From Aequorivita marisscotiae (GTDB taxonomy: Bacteria; Bacteroidota; Bacteroidia; Flavobacteriales; Flavobacteriaceae): a stretch of 64,000 bases of DNA. The position numbers and the translations under genes are program-made. This document shows positions 34,807-43,128 of the stretch, one piece after another (position 1 is the first letter of the stretch; the number at the start of each line of letters is the position of its first letter). The stretch covers positions 1,178,001 to 1,242,000 of the forward strand of contig NZ_CP122379.1 of assembly GCF_029814825.1 (NCBI RefSeq), written 5' to 3'. The notes under the pieces were generated by a model, which was not told the DNA's origin, made no database searches, and saw only the letters and a list, made by a program, of their open reading frames with translations.

Positions 34807-35223
34807 ATGACAATTCTGAAATTTAATCTAAAAACGTTTTTAATTCCTGTGTTTGCAATTTCTATTTTCTTTATTTCTTGTAAAGACAAAGAAACCACTG
34901 AGGAAGCAGCGCCGGCAGCGGTACAGGAAGCAACCCTTGAGCAAAAGAAACAAGCGCTACAAAATGTAGCACCTCCTGCAAATACGCGTACAACAACAAA
35001 TACAGCGGGTGGAATAAATCCTGCCCACGGACAACCGGGCCACCGTTGTGATATTCCGGTAGGCGCTCCATTAAATGCAGCGGCTGGCAGTGCTAACAAA
35101 GCACCTGCAATTAATTCATCAAATGCAGTGCCTGTTTCAACTCCGGCTTCTGGTAGTGGTATAAATCCGCCACACGGACAGCCAGGACACAGGTGCGATA
35201 TAAAAGTGGGCGATCCGCTTTAA
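34807..35223 (+). CDS. Lipoprotein with duplicated HGQPGHRCDI motif
   Basis: The 138-residue precursor has a lipoprotein signal with the lipobox Cys at residue 25 (FFISC). After an Ala/Gln-rich stretch come two copies of a 20-residue motif, GGINPAHGQPGHRCDIPVGAPL and SGINPPHGQPGHRCDIKVGDPL, joined by an Ala/Ser/Pro-rich linker. Each copy has two His and one Cys, a plausible metal or heme-iron ligand set. The motif is known from other Bacteroidota hypothetical proteins but its function is unknown to me. A terminator follows. Confidence 0.8.
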   Translation: MTILKFNLKTFLIPVFAISIFFISCKDKETTEEAAPAAVQEATLEQKKQALQNVAPPANTRTTTNTAGGINPAHGQPGHRCDIPVGAPLNAAAGSANKAPAINSSNAVPVSTPASGSGINPPHGQPGHRCDIKVGDPL

Positions 35224-35236
35224 ACAAATTATATAT

Positions 35237-35274
35237 AAAAACGGCCCGTTTCAAATATGAAGCGGGCCGTTTTA
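35237..35274. terminator. Bidirectional terminator between the lipoprotein and protease genes
   Basis: ACGGCCCG (35241-35248) pairs with CGGGCCGT (35263-35270), extended by A-runs on the left and T-runs on the right, so it can act for the convergent genes on either side. Confidence 0.85.
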
Positions 35275-35290
35275 TTTGTTGCAATTAAAA

Positions 35291-38200
35291 TTACTCTTTC
35301 ACAAATCGTTTCATAAGTTTGTTGAAATTTGTATTTACTTCCATTATGTAAACACCGCTTTGCAAAGTAGAAATGTCTAAGCTCGGTGTAAACGCACCTT
35401 TGCCAACTACTTGCCCAATTACGTTATAGATAACGTAATCTGTTCCCACTGAGTTAACCAATGAAATATTCAGCGTGTGTTTGGCAGGATTTGGGTAGAT
35501 AGAAATTTCTGAACTATTAAAACCTGTATCGCCCGTAATTCCTTGATTAACCGAATTACTAATAATTACAGTATAATCTTCCACTTCACCATAACTGAAG
35601 GTTTCACAAGAAGATGGGTAGGCGTTGTACTTCATAGAAACTCGCATTCTCGTTGCTCCGGAAAGGGCAGATGATGGCACCGTAAAACTTCCAGAGATAG
35701 AAGTAGAAGTAGTTCGCGAACGTGAATATACTTGTTCGCCAGAGTCATTAAAATCGCCATCTTGATTGTAGTCAATCCACACTCTATACGCTTCACGGTA
35801 TTTTCTTCCGGTCCATCTTGGAGTAATTGTAATGGTATTGCTACTTCCTTTAGATAGTGTGGTAGACATACTTGTGAAATCTGCATAACCACCATTATTG
35901 CCAGAATAATTATTGATGCTTCCCAGTTGAATGCGATCTATATATTCGTCATTTGTATTGTTTCCTTGCGAAGTACAATAGGTTACGGAGTTTGAAAGTG
36001 TAGTAACATTTACCGTATTGCTGAAACCAGAATTGTTCCCGGCAGCATCGTGCGCCCGTACTTTAAATGAATACCCAGTTGAAGGGGACAAACCAGTAAT
36101 ATTTGCCGAAGTACCTGTAACACTTCCTAAATTTGTACTGCCTTCAAAAACATCGTAGCCCGTAACAGCTACATTATCTGTGGAAGCATTCCACGAAAGT
36201 GAGAGGGTGGTTTGCGTTACATTTGAAGCTGCCAAACTAGAAGGTGCCGTTGGTGCTTGGGTATCTGGTCCGGCACCGCCCAAGTTTATAGTGTAATCTT
36301 CTACTTCACCATAACTGAAAGTTTCACAAGAAGTTGGAATTCCATTGTATTTCATAGAAACCCGCATTCTAGTTTCTCCGCCTACTGTGCCCGAAGGTAC
36401 GGTAAACGTTCCACTATTCGGTGTGTTTTTTGAAGCGGCTTTAGACCAGACCAATTCGCCAGCATCGCCAAAATCACTATCGCCATTATAATCAATCCAC
36501 ACAGCGTAGCCTTCGTTATAAACAGTTCCAGTCCAAGTTGGGGTAACAGTTATAGTGTACGTTGAGCCTTCATTTAACGAAGTAGAAATACTCGTAAAGT
36601 CTGAATAAAACTGCGCACCAGAAGCATTGTCAATTGTGTTTAATTGTACGCGGCTAATATATTCATCATTCACATTATTTCCTTGTGAGGCACAATAGTC
36701 GCTTCCACCGCCACCGCCATAAGCAGCACCAACACCAACTGCATACCAAGCGTTTGTAGTTGCAATTTCTTCAGGGCTATCTGCGCCGTACAAATCTCTC
36801 GCAGCTTGAATGGCCCCATTTCTGGCATCGCTGTATTGTGAGTTTGAATTTAAATATACCGTTAGGTTTCTGTAAGCAATTGCTGCGGCTTTGTCCATCC
36901 CGATTCCGGTAACATTGTAACTGTTTCCTTTGTCGTTGGTTCCACTTTTACCTACACTTAACACATAAAACCAGAAGTTTTGTACACCAGAGTTAATGTG
37001 TACTCCTCCATTATCTCCCGAACCGGAATACCAGTTTGTACCTTGATATGTATCGGGGTCACCATAGGCATTTGGATTACTCATGGAGCGCAAAGCTCCA
37101 CCGCTACCGCCAGCGCCAATGTCGTCGCCCATTAGCCAATCGTTTGTGCCAGAGGCGAACTTTTCAATAGATTCGCCGAAAATATCGGAAAACGATTCGT
37201 TTAACGCTCCGGACTGGTAGCTATAAACCAAATTTGCAGAATACTCAGTAACCCCGTGAGTAATTTCGTGACCACATATATCTAAGGATACCAATGGGCC
37301 ATAGTTTACACCATCACCGTCGCCGTAGGTCATTCGGCTACCGTCCCAAAATGCATTTACATAATTGGTGGAATAACTCACATACGATTTTATAATAGCT
37401 CCAGCATTGTTGTAGGAGTTTCTGCCATGTTTCTGGCTAAAATATTTGTGCGTGCGTTCAGCACCAAAATGTGCTTGAACTCCGGTTGGGTTGGAAGTAA
37501 AGTTTGTTGAACTACTTGTAACATCCACGGCATTGTTATAATTAGTGCCATTATTCATGTCAAAAGTTTGAATTCCACCGCCATCTGCTGTTTGCCGTAA
37601 ACGATAAGGCCCCGATGCATTATCGGCAGTAAAGGAAACGTTGCCATTATAAAGGCTGGTTCCGGTGGCGGGTACATTGGCGTGATGAATTTTTTTGTTT
37701 TCCATGATAAATTGTCCCGTTGTTGCATCAATATATACATCGGCCCTGTATAACGGTGCTGTTGCATAAATATCAAATTTATAAGCAAGTCGGTTTGTTT
37801 CAGAAATATTCTTTATCGCGGGGAAAATAACGAGTTCGCCCAATGGTTTTTGATAGTTTGCCATCGCAGCTTCGTTTGGGTTTTGCCACATATATTTAAT
37901 GGCACCTACATGGGCAGTAGCGTTGTTAAATGCTTGCGATTTACTAATAGTAGGAGTGGTAGAAAAATCTTCGGCAATAGGAGCGTAGGAAGAATTTAAA
38001 GTCTGCACCGTTCCATTTTTGCTGTTAAGTGTAATTGTTGCGAATTCCACTTTTATACCGTTATAATACTGCTGCATTTTTTTATGCGTAAAACCTAACG
38101 GATCAATTTCTTGTTTTAGCGAAGTAAAAGAAGTTGGGCCCGAAGGATTAAAAACTTCTTTAAAAATTTGTGTAGCATTTTGAAGCGAGTACGATTGTGA

Positions 38201-38335
38201 GGCATCAAAAACCACTAAACTTTGGGATGATGTGTTGTTTTTCTTTTCTCGATCTTTGTTTTGGGCGGAAACTACCGCTGAAAACCCGAAGATAAGCAAT
38301 GAAAAGAATAAAACGAATTTGTTAATTTTTTTCAT
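35291..38335 (-). CDS. Secreted M4-family (thermolysin-like) metalloprotease with GEVED, FnIII and T9SS domains
   Basis: The 1014-residue precursor has a signal peptide, an FTP/PepSY-like inhibitory propeptide (about 50-215) and a thermolysin domain with the zinc site H356-E357-ITH360 and ligand Glu380 in SGALNESFSD, followed by VHINSGVQNFWFY carrying the transition-state His. Two GEVED domains (each ending FSYGEVEDYT) flank a fibronectin type III domain (residues ~690-780), and a type A sorting domain closes the protein. It is an extracellular neutral protease exported by T9SS. Confidence 0.96.
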   Translation of the reverse strand: MKKINKFVLFFSLLIFGFSAVVSAQNKDREKKNNTSSQSLVVFDASQSYSLQNATQIFKEVFNPSGPTSFTSLKQEIDPLGFTHKKMQQYYNGIKVEFATITLNSKNGTVQTLNSSYAPIAEDFSTTPTISKSQAFNNATAHVGAIKYMWQNPNEAAMANYQKPLGELVIFPAIKNISETNRLAYKFDIYATAPLYRADVYIDATTGQFIMENKKIHHANVPATGTSLYNGNVSFTADNASGPYRLRQTADGGGIQTFDMNNGTNYNNAVDVTSSSTNFTSNPTGVQAHFGAERTHKYFSQKHGRNSYNNAGAIIKSYVSYSTNYVNAFWDGSRMTYGDGDGVNYGPLVSLDICGHEITHGVTEYSANLVYSYQSGALNESFSDIFGESIEKFASGTNDWLMGDDIGAGGSGGALRSMSNPNAYGDPDTYQGTNWYSGSGDNGGVHINSGVQNFWFYVLSVGKSGTNDKGNSYNVTGIGMDKAAAIAYRNLTVYLNSNSQYSDARNGAIQAARDLYGADSPEEIATTNAWYAVGVGAAYGGGGGSDYCASQGNNVNDEYISRVQLNTIDNASGAQFYSDFTSISTSLNEGSTYTITVTPTWTGTVYNEGYAVWIDYNGDSDFGDAGELVWSKAASKNTPNSGTFTVPSGTVGGETRMRVSMKYNGIPTSCETFSYGEVEDYTINLGGAGPDTQAPTAPSSLAASNVTQTTLSLSWNASTDNVAVTGYDVFEGSTNLGSVTGTSANITGLSPSTGYSFKVRAHDAAGNNSGFSNTVNVTTLSNSVTYCTSQGNNTNDEYIDRIQLGSINNYSGNNGGYADFTSMSTTLSKGSSNTITITPRWTGRKYREAYRVWIDYNQDGDFNDSGEQVYSRSRTTSTSISGSFTVPSSALSGATRMRVSMKYNAYPSSCETFSYGEVEDYTVIISNSVNQGITGDTGFNSSEISIYPNPAKHTLNISLVNSVGTDYVIYNVIGQVVGKGAFTPSLDISTLQSGVYIMEVNTNFNKLMKRFVKE

Positions 38336-38464
38336 AATAAATAGGTTTTAGTGAATGTTTGTGTTTGATTTCGTAATAAAATCATATAAATTAACAACAT
38401 GTTTCGATTAAAACCTATTTATTTCGATGAAATACTGTTAAAGTATTATTCACGGCATTTATTC

Positions 38465-38472
38465 TATCTTTG
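38465..38472 (+). promoter_or_regulatory. -7 promoter element TATCTTTG before the peptide ABC ATPase
   Basis: TATCTTTG lies six bases before the ATG at 38478, implying a nearly leaderless transcript. No -33 TTG is clear. Confidence 0.45.
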
Positions 38473-38477
38473 AAATT

Positions 38478-40166
38478 ATGAATACACCCCCTCTTCTTTC
38501 GGTCAAAAAATTATCGGTTTCCTTTGGTAAAGGGAATACCGAAACCTCGGTTTTACACACCATATCTTTTGATGTTCACGAGGGTGAAATTGTAGGAATT
38601 GTAGGCGAATCCGGTTCGGGAAAGTCGGTTACTTCATTATCAATTATGGGTTTGTTGCCTTCAAAAGATGCACATGTGGAGGGTGAAATTTTCTTTGAAA
38701 AACAAAATTTACTGGTACTCAATGAAAAGGAATTTCGAAAAATAAGAGGCCGGGAAATAGCTATGATTTTTCAGGAACCCATGAGCGCATTAAACCCGTC
38801 CTTAACATGCGGATTTCAAGTTGCCGAAGTGCTTCAACTTCATTTAAAGATGAATGCAAAAGAGGCCAAAAATGAAACCATTTCACTTTTTAAAAAGGTG
38901 AAATTACCGCGGCCAACTGAAATTTATAATAGTTATCCGCATCAAATAAGCGGCGGACAGATGCAGCGGGTTATGATAGCTATGGCCATTGCCTGCAAAC
39001 CCAAACTACTAATTGCAGACGAACCAACCACAGCACTCGATGTTACGGTGCAAAAGGAAATTATTTCACTTTTAAAATCCATACAGCAGGAAACTAAAAT
39101 GGCGATGCTATTTATTTCGCACGACTTGAGCTTAGTTTCTGAAATTGCTGATACGGTTGTGGTAATGTATAAAGGTAATATTGTTGAAAAGGCAACTACT
39201 ATTGAAATTTTTAAAAATCCCCAAGCGGAATATACAAAAGCGCTCTTGGCGTCGCGACCTGCATTAGATGTGCGTTTGGCAAAACTGCCAACCATTGCTT
39301 CCATCGCCGATAAAAGTTTTAAACCGCGAGAGATTAAACCTGTGGAACGTGCCAAAAGACATAAAAATATATATACGCAACAACCAATTTTGGAGGTTGC
39401 CAATTTAAAGAAATACTATTTCAGCAGTGTGGGAATTTTTGCTAAAAAGGAAATTGTTAAAGCCGTGGATGCGGTTAGTTTTTCGGTTTTTGAAGGCGAA
39501 ACCTTAGGGCTGGTTGGCGAATCGGGATGTGGTAAATCTACATTGGGAAGAACAATTCTTCAATTAGAAAATGTTACGGGTGGCAGCATTAAATATCGGG
39601 GAAGAGAGCTGGTAAAACTTTCTAAAACGGAGATTAGAAAACTGCGAAAGGAAGTGCAAATTATTTTTCAAGACCCTTATTCGTCGTTAAATCCGCGTTT
39701 AATGATTGGCCAGGCGTTAATGGAGCCGATGGAAGTGCACGGTTTAGGAAATTCTAAAAGCGAACGAAAAAACCGGGTGCTTTCACTTTTGGAAAGGGTG
39801 GGTTTAGACAAAAGTTATTTTTATCGTTATCCGCACGAGCTTTCTGGAGGGCAACGGCAGCGTGTTGGAATTGCCCGTACAATTGTAGTGGAACCAAAAC
39901 TTGTTATTTGCGATGAGTCTGTATCTGCTTTGGATATTTCGGTTCAGGCGCAAGTCCTTAATTTATTGAACGAATTAAAAAATGATTTTGGGTTTACCTA
40001 TATTTTTATATCGCATGATTTGGCCGTGGTAAAATATATGTCGGATCAGCTTTTGGTAATGAATAGTGGTAAGATTGAAGAATTGGGCGATGCCGATGAA
40101 ATTTATGAAAATCCACAGACCGTATATTCCAAAAAGCTTATAGCTGCAATTCCTAAAGGAATTTAA
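38478..40166 (+). CDS. Di/oligopeptide ABC transporter, fused DppD-DppF-type ATP-binding protein
   Basis: The 562-residue protein contains two complete ABC ATPase domains. The first has Walker A GESGSGKS near residue 47, Q-loop EPMSAL, signature ISGGQMQRV and Walker B LLIADEP; the second has GESGCGKS near 350, QDPYSSL, LSGGQRQRVGIAR and LVICDES. Both carry the C-terminal extension typical of peptide/nickel importers. In E. coli YejF has this fused layout. No permease or binding protein gene adjoins it. Confidence 0.94.
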   Translation: MNTPPLLSVKKLSVSFGKGNTETSVLHTISFDVHEGEIVGIVGESGSGKSVTSLSIMGLLPSKDAHVEGEIFFEKQNLLVLNEKEFRKIRGREIAMIFQEPMSALNPSLTCGFQVAEVLQLHLKMNAKEAKNETISLFKKVKLPRPTEIYNSYPHQISGGQMQRVMIAMAIACKPKLLIADEPTTALDVTVQKEIISLLKSIQQETKMAMLFISHDLSLVSEIADTVVVMYKGNIVEKATTIEIFKNPQAEYTKALLASRPALDVRLAKLPTIASIADKSFKPREIKPVERAKRHKNIYTQQPILEVANLKKYYFSSVGIFAKKEIVKAVDAVSFSVFEGETLGLVGESGCGKSTLGRTILQLENVTGGSIKYRGRELVKLSKTEIRKLRKEVQIIFQDPYSSLNPRLMIGQALMEPMEVHGLGNSKSERKNRVLSLLERVGLDKSYFYRYPHELSGGQRQRVGIARTIVVEPKLVICDESVSALDISVQAQVLNLLNELKNDFGFTYIFISHDLAVVKYMSDQLLVMNSGKIEELGDADEIYENPQTVYSKKLIAAIPKGI

Positions 40167-40186
40167 ACTTGTTTTTGTACAAAATA

Positions 40187-40390
40187 AAAGCCCGTTCAAT
40201 TTTAATTGAGAACGGGCTTTATTATAAATCTGCGTTTATGACAGATTTAGGGCAAAAAACCATAAGAAAAAGATTAGGTTAACAATTACACAGTTTTAAA
40301 TTTGAAAAGTAGGTTTTTCGCATTACGGTGTTTATTAGATCTAATACTTTTTCATTAGATAGGTTTGGTAAAATTTGGGACTTCAAAGAT
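40187..40390 (-). ncRNA. Candidate small structured RNA, copy A of a three-copy tandem array
   Basis: Read on the minus strand, the unit runs from a promoter-like CATCTTTG (about 40390) through a variable 120-base part to a conserved core (40266-40187): CTTATGGTTTTTTGCCCT, hairpin AAATCTG-N9-CAGATTT (40248-40226) and terminator hairpin AAAGCCCGTT/AACGGGCTTT (40220-40187). The last hairpin also serves as terminator for the ABC gene on the other strand. No protein is recognised. A 13-codon frame (MVFCPKSVI...) is embedded in the core. Ends are estimates. Confidence 0.5.
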
Positions 40391-40543
40391 GCAAAATATT
40401 TTAGTATAAACGATAAAATACAAAAATATTCGATGAAATGCACTATTATTTAACATTTAGCGTTATTTCGTCGTGTTTTTATCATAATAAAGTGTTAATT
40501 ACTAGGTCCAAGAACCCTCTAATTACAGTAACGCAATACATTT

Positions 40544-40777
40544 TATCTTTGAATTCTTTCTATAATTTAACCCTCAGCTGAATCCTATACAATCAAGCTG
40601 CCTGCTAATTCTGGCATATTTTTTTATTATATTATTAGATGACAATAATTTCGATAATAAGAAAGTCTGCGGAAGTTCTGTTTTAGATTTGGATCTACTC
40701 AGCCATCTTTGAGAAAGTTTTTCGGAGGAAATTTTTAAAAATTAAAAACCCGTTCTTTCTGTAGAAAAAACGGGTTT
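40544..40777 (+). ncRNA. Candidate plus-strand small transcript between array copies A and B
   Basis: A perfect TATCTTTG -7 box (40544-40551) precedes a stretch that is nearly repeated at 41112-41345 (there CATCTTTG). Both stretches share a 15-codon frame MTIISIIRKSAEVLF with identical sequence, and both end in the terminator hairpin of the next minus-strand unit, so the transcripts would converge on it. Whether this is an RNA gene or just duplicated spacer is open. Confidence 0.3.
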
Positions 40778-40952
40778 AATAATAAATCTGTGTTTATGAC
40801 AGATTTAGGGCAAAAAACCATAAGACGGGATCAGTCTGGAAAAAACACTTTTTAAATGATACAAAGTAGGTTGCTCAACATACCACAGTGAATTTTCAAT
40901 GAACTGATTTCCTTTTTCATATTAGGTTAAGTAGGTAAGATTTGGGACCGTA
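40746..40952 (-). ncRNA. Candidate small structured RNA, copy B of the tandem array
   Basis: Copy B repeats the layout of copy A 559 bases further on. Minus-strand order is CATCTTTA promoter-like box, variable part, core (40824-40746) with the 18-base CTTATGGTTTTTTGCCCT, hairpin AAATCTG-N9-CAGATTT whose closing pair T-A replaces the T-G of copy A, and terminator AAACCCGTT/AACGGGTTT. The terminator stem keeps pairing although both arms differ from copies A and C. Confidence 0.5.
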
Positions 40953-41311
40953 AAGATGTACGTTAAATTTAATATAAACGATAAAAAGCACAATAATTCG
41001 ATGAAACACACTAATATTTAACATTTTGCATTGTTTTGATATGTTTTTATCATAATAAAATGTTAATTATTAGGTCAAAGAATCTTTAAATTACAGTAGC
41101 GCAATACGTTTCATCTTTGAATTCTTTCTATAATTTAACCTTCAGCTGAATCTTATACAATCATGCTGCCTGTTAATTCCAGAATATATTTTTATTATAT
41201 TATTAGATGACAATAATTTCGATAATAAGAAAGTCTGCGGAAGTTCTGTTTTAGATTTGGATCTACTCAGCCATCATTGAGAATATTTTCGGAAGAAAAT
41301 TTTAAAAATTA

Positions 41312-41520
41312 AAATCCCGTTCTAACCTCACGAAGAACGGGATTTAATAATTTATCTGTAACTATGACAGATTTGGGACAAAAAACCATAAAAAAAATCA
41401 GACAAAGAAGAACACTTTCTTAAATATGAAAAGTACGTTTCGTATCAATCCACTTGTTCTTTTTAATGATCTGATTACTTTCTCCATATGAGGTTAGGTT
41501 GGTAAGATTTGGGTTTGTAA
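41312..41520 (-). ncRNA. Candidate small structured RNA, copy C of the tandem array
   Basis: Copy C is the most diverged unit: core 41390-41312 with ATGGTTTTTTGTCCCAAATC, a shorter 6-bp hairpin ATCTGT/ACAGAT (41372-41354) and a perfect 12-bp terminator stem AAATCCCGTTCT/AGAACGGGATTT (41312-41345). The upstream repeat region stops near 41590. The variable part holds a 29-codon basic/hydrophobic frame, MEKVIRSLKRTSG...FFFV, that is broken by stops in the other copies. Confidence 0.5.
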
Positions 41521-41620
41521 ATATGCGGGAATAAATCGTATTACACGATTAAATACATAAATATTCGATGAAATACATATAAATTTAACATTTGGAGCTA
41601 AATTTGATTCTTTTAACCAA

Positions 41621-41645
41621 AAAAACCATGAATATCATGGTTTTT
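41621..41645 (-). terminator. Intrinsic terminator of the 3-oxoacid CoA-transferase operon
   Basis: AAAAACCATGA and TCATGGTTTTT form a perfect 11-bp stem with a 3-base loop; T-rich sequence follows on the minus strand. Confidence 0.75.
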
Positions 41646-41669
41646 AAAAGCAGTTTTATGGGTTACAAC

Positions 41670-42326
41670 TTAAAATTTCATCTCAGGGATTTCGCCATCC
41701 ACGACCAAATCGCCAGCTGTTGCTTGTTTGATTTCTTCTATGGACACTCCGGGAGCGCGTTCGAGCAAATGAAACTTTCCGTCACGAATTTCGAGCACCG
41801 CGAGATTGGTCACTATTTTTTTAACGCACTGTACTCCAGTTAGTGGTAAGGAACATTCGGGTAATAATTTTGATTCTCCTTGGCGGTTTGTGTGCATCAT
41901 GGCAACGATGATATTTTCTGCTGAGGCAACCAAATCCATAGCGCCACCCATACCTTTTACCATTTTGCCGGGAATTTTCCAATTTGCGATATCGCCGTTT
42001 TGTGAAACTTCCATTGCTCCAAGAATGGTTAAATCTACGTGTTGCCCTCGAATCATACCAAAGCTCATTGCCGAATCAAAAAAGGACGCGCCGGGAAGGG
42101 CTGTAATTGTTTGTTTTCCGGCGTTGATTAAATCTGGATCTTCCTCACCTTCAAAAGGGAAGGGGCCCATGCCAAGTATGCCATTCTCACTTTGGAATTC
42201 AACATCTATATCGTCGCGTACAAAGTTGGCAACCAAAGTAGGAATTCCGATACCTAAGTTAACGTAGTACCTATCTTTTACCTCCTTCGCTATGCGTTGT
42301 GCTATTTGTTCTTTAGTTAAAGCCAT
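41670..42326 (-). CDS. scoB: 3-oxoacid CoA-transferase, subunit B
   Basis: The 218-residue subunit has NLGIGIPTLVANF near the N-terminus, the catalytic Glu in EFQSENGILGMGPFP, ALPGASFFDSAMSFGMIRGQHVDLTILGAMEV, and VTNLAVLEI. It carries the glutamate that forms the enzyme-CoA thioester. With subunit A it moves CoA from succinyl-CoA to acetoacetate or similar acids. The stop of subunit A and the ATG of this gene share one base, so they are translationally coupled. Confidence 0.95.
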   Translation of the reverse strand: MALTKEQIAQRIAKEVKDRYYVNLGIGIPTLVANFVRDDIDVEFQSENGILGMGPFPFEGEEDPDLINAGKQTITALPGASFFDSAMSFGMIRGQHVDLTILGAMEVSQNGDIANWKIPGKMVKGMGGAMDLVASAENIIVAMMHTNRQGESKLLPECSLPLTGVQCVKKIVTNLAVLEIRDGKFHLLERAPGVSIEEIKQATAGDLVVDGEIPEMKF

Positions 42327-43027
42327 TAGTTTCTTTTTCTAACTGTTAATTGCTCAATTCTTTTTTCAAATTTTTCTCCTTGGAAAATTCGCTGTACGAA
42401 GATTCCGGGAATGTGAATTTGGTTCGGGTCTAATTGTCCGGCCGGCACTAGTTCTTCTACTTCGGCCACGGTAATTTTTCCGGCGCCGCACATGGCAGGA
42501 TTAAAGTTTCGAGCGGTACCTTTAAAGATGAGGTTTCCGGCTTCGTCGCCTTTCCAAGCTTTTACAAACGAGAAATCTGCTTGAAATGCTTGTTCCATCA
42601 CGTACATTTTTCCGTTAAATTCGCGTGTTTCTTTACCTTCTGCTACTTCTGTACCGTAACCGGCGGGGGTAAAAAATGCTGGAATTCCGCTGCGCGCGGC
42701 TTCACAACGTTGCGCTAAAGTTCCCTGCGGCACAAGTTCTACCTCCATTTCGCCACTGAGCATTTGGCGTTCAAATTCGGCATTTTCGCCAACATACGAA
42801 GAAATCATTTTTTTTATTTGATGTTTTTTCAGTAAAAGTCCAAGACCGAAATCGTCCACCCCTGCATTATTTGAAATACAAGTAACGTTTTGGATATTTT
42901 TTCGAACCAATTCTGAAATAATATTTTCAGGAATGCCGCAGAGACCAAAGCCACCGAGCATAAAAGTCATTCCGTCTTCAATGCCTTCACAGGCTTCGCG
43001 AACGTTTGCAACTGTCTTTTTTATCAT
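42326..43027 (-). CDS. scoA: 3-oxoacid CoA-transferase, subunit A
   Basis: The start at 43027 (MIKKTVANVREACEGI) matches family N-termini; an upstream ATG at 43078 would add 17 unrelated residues. Typical segments are MLGGFGLCGIPENII, SNNAGVDDFGLGLLL, VELVPQGTLAQRCEAARSGIPAFFTPAGYGT and FVKAWKGDEAGNLIFKGTARNFNP. It is the partner of the downstream beta subunit in ketone-body or acetoacetate activation. The operon is just these two genes. Confidence 0.95.
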   Translation of the reverse strand: MIKKTVANVREACEGIEDGMTFMLGGFGLCGIPENIISELVRKNIQNVTCISNNAGVDDFGLGLLLKKHQIKKMISSYVGENAEFERQMLSGEMEVELVPQGTLAQRCEAARSGIPAFFTPAGYGTEVAEGKETREFNGKMYVMEQAFQADFSFVKAWKGDEAGNLIFKGTARNFNPAMCGAGKITVAEVEELVPAGQLDPNQIHIPGIFVQRIFQGEKFEKRIEQLTVRKRN

Positions 43028-43070
43028 GTTTAAAATTTTCTGAAAATTACAAAATTTCGAACTATAAAAA

Positions 43071-43103
43071 AACCTCACAAGGCTTCAAAAAACTTGTGAG
43101 GTT
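43071..43103 (-). terminator. Terminator of the PBP1A gene, made from a REP-like palindrome
   Basis: AACCTCACAAG (43071-43081) pairs with CTTGTGAGGTT (43093-43103), and seven T residues follow on the minus strand. The CACAAGG/CCTTGTG arms resemble the CCTTG-containing palindromes around the RAYT cassette. Confidence 0.75.
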
Positions 43104-43128
43104 AAACTTTTAAGTTGAAATATTAATG

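Noticed and set aside
40187..41345. CRISPR array or IS element in the 1.5 kb gap
   Set aside because: Only three units of ~560 bases, no short direct repeats with unique spacers, no cas gene, no transposase.
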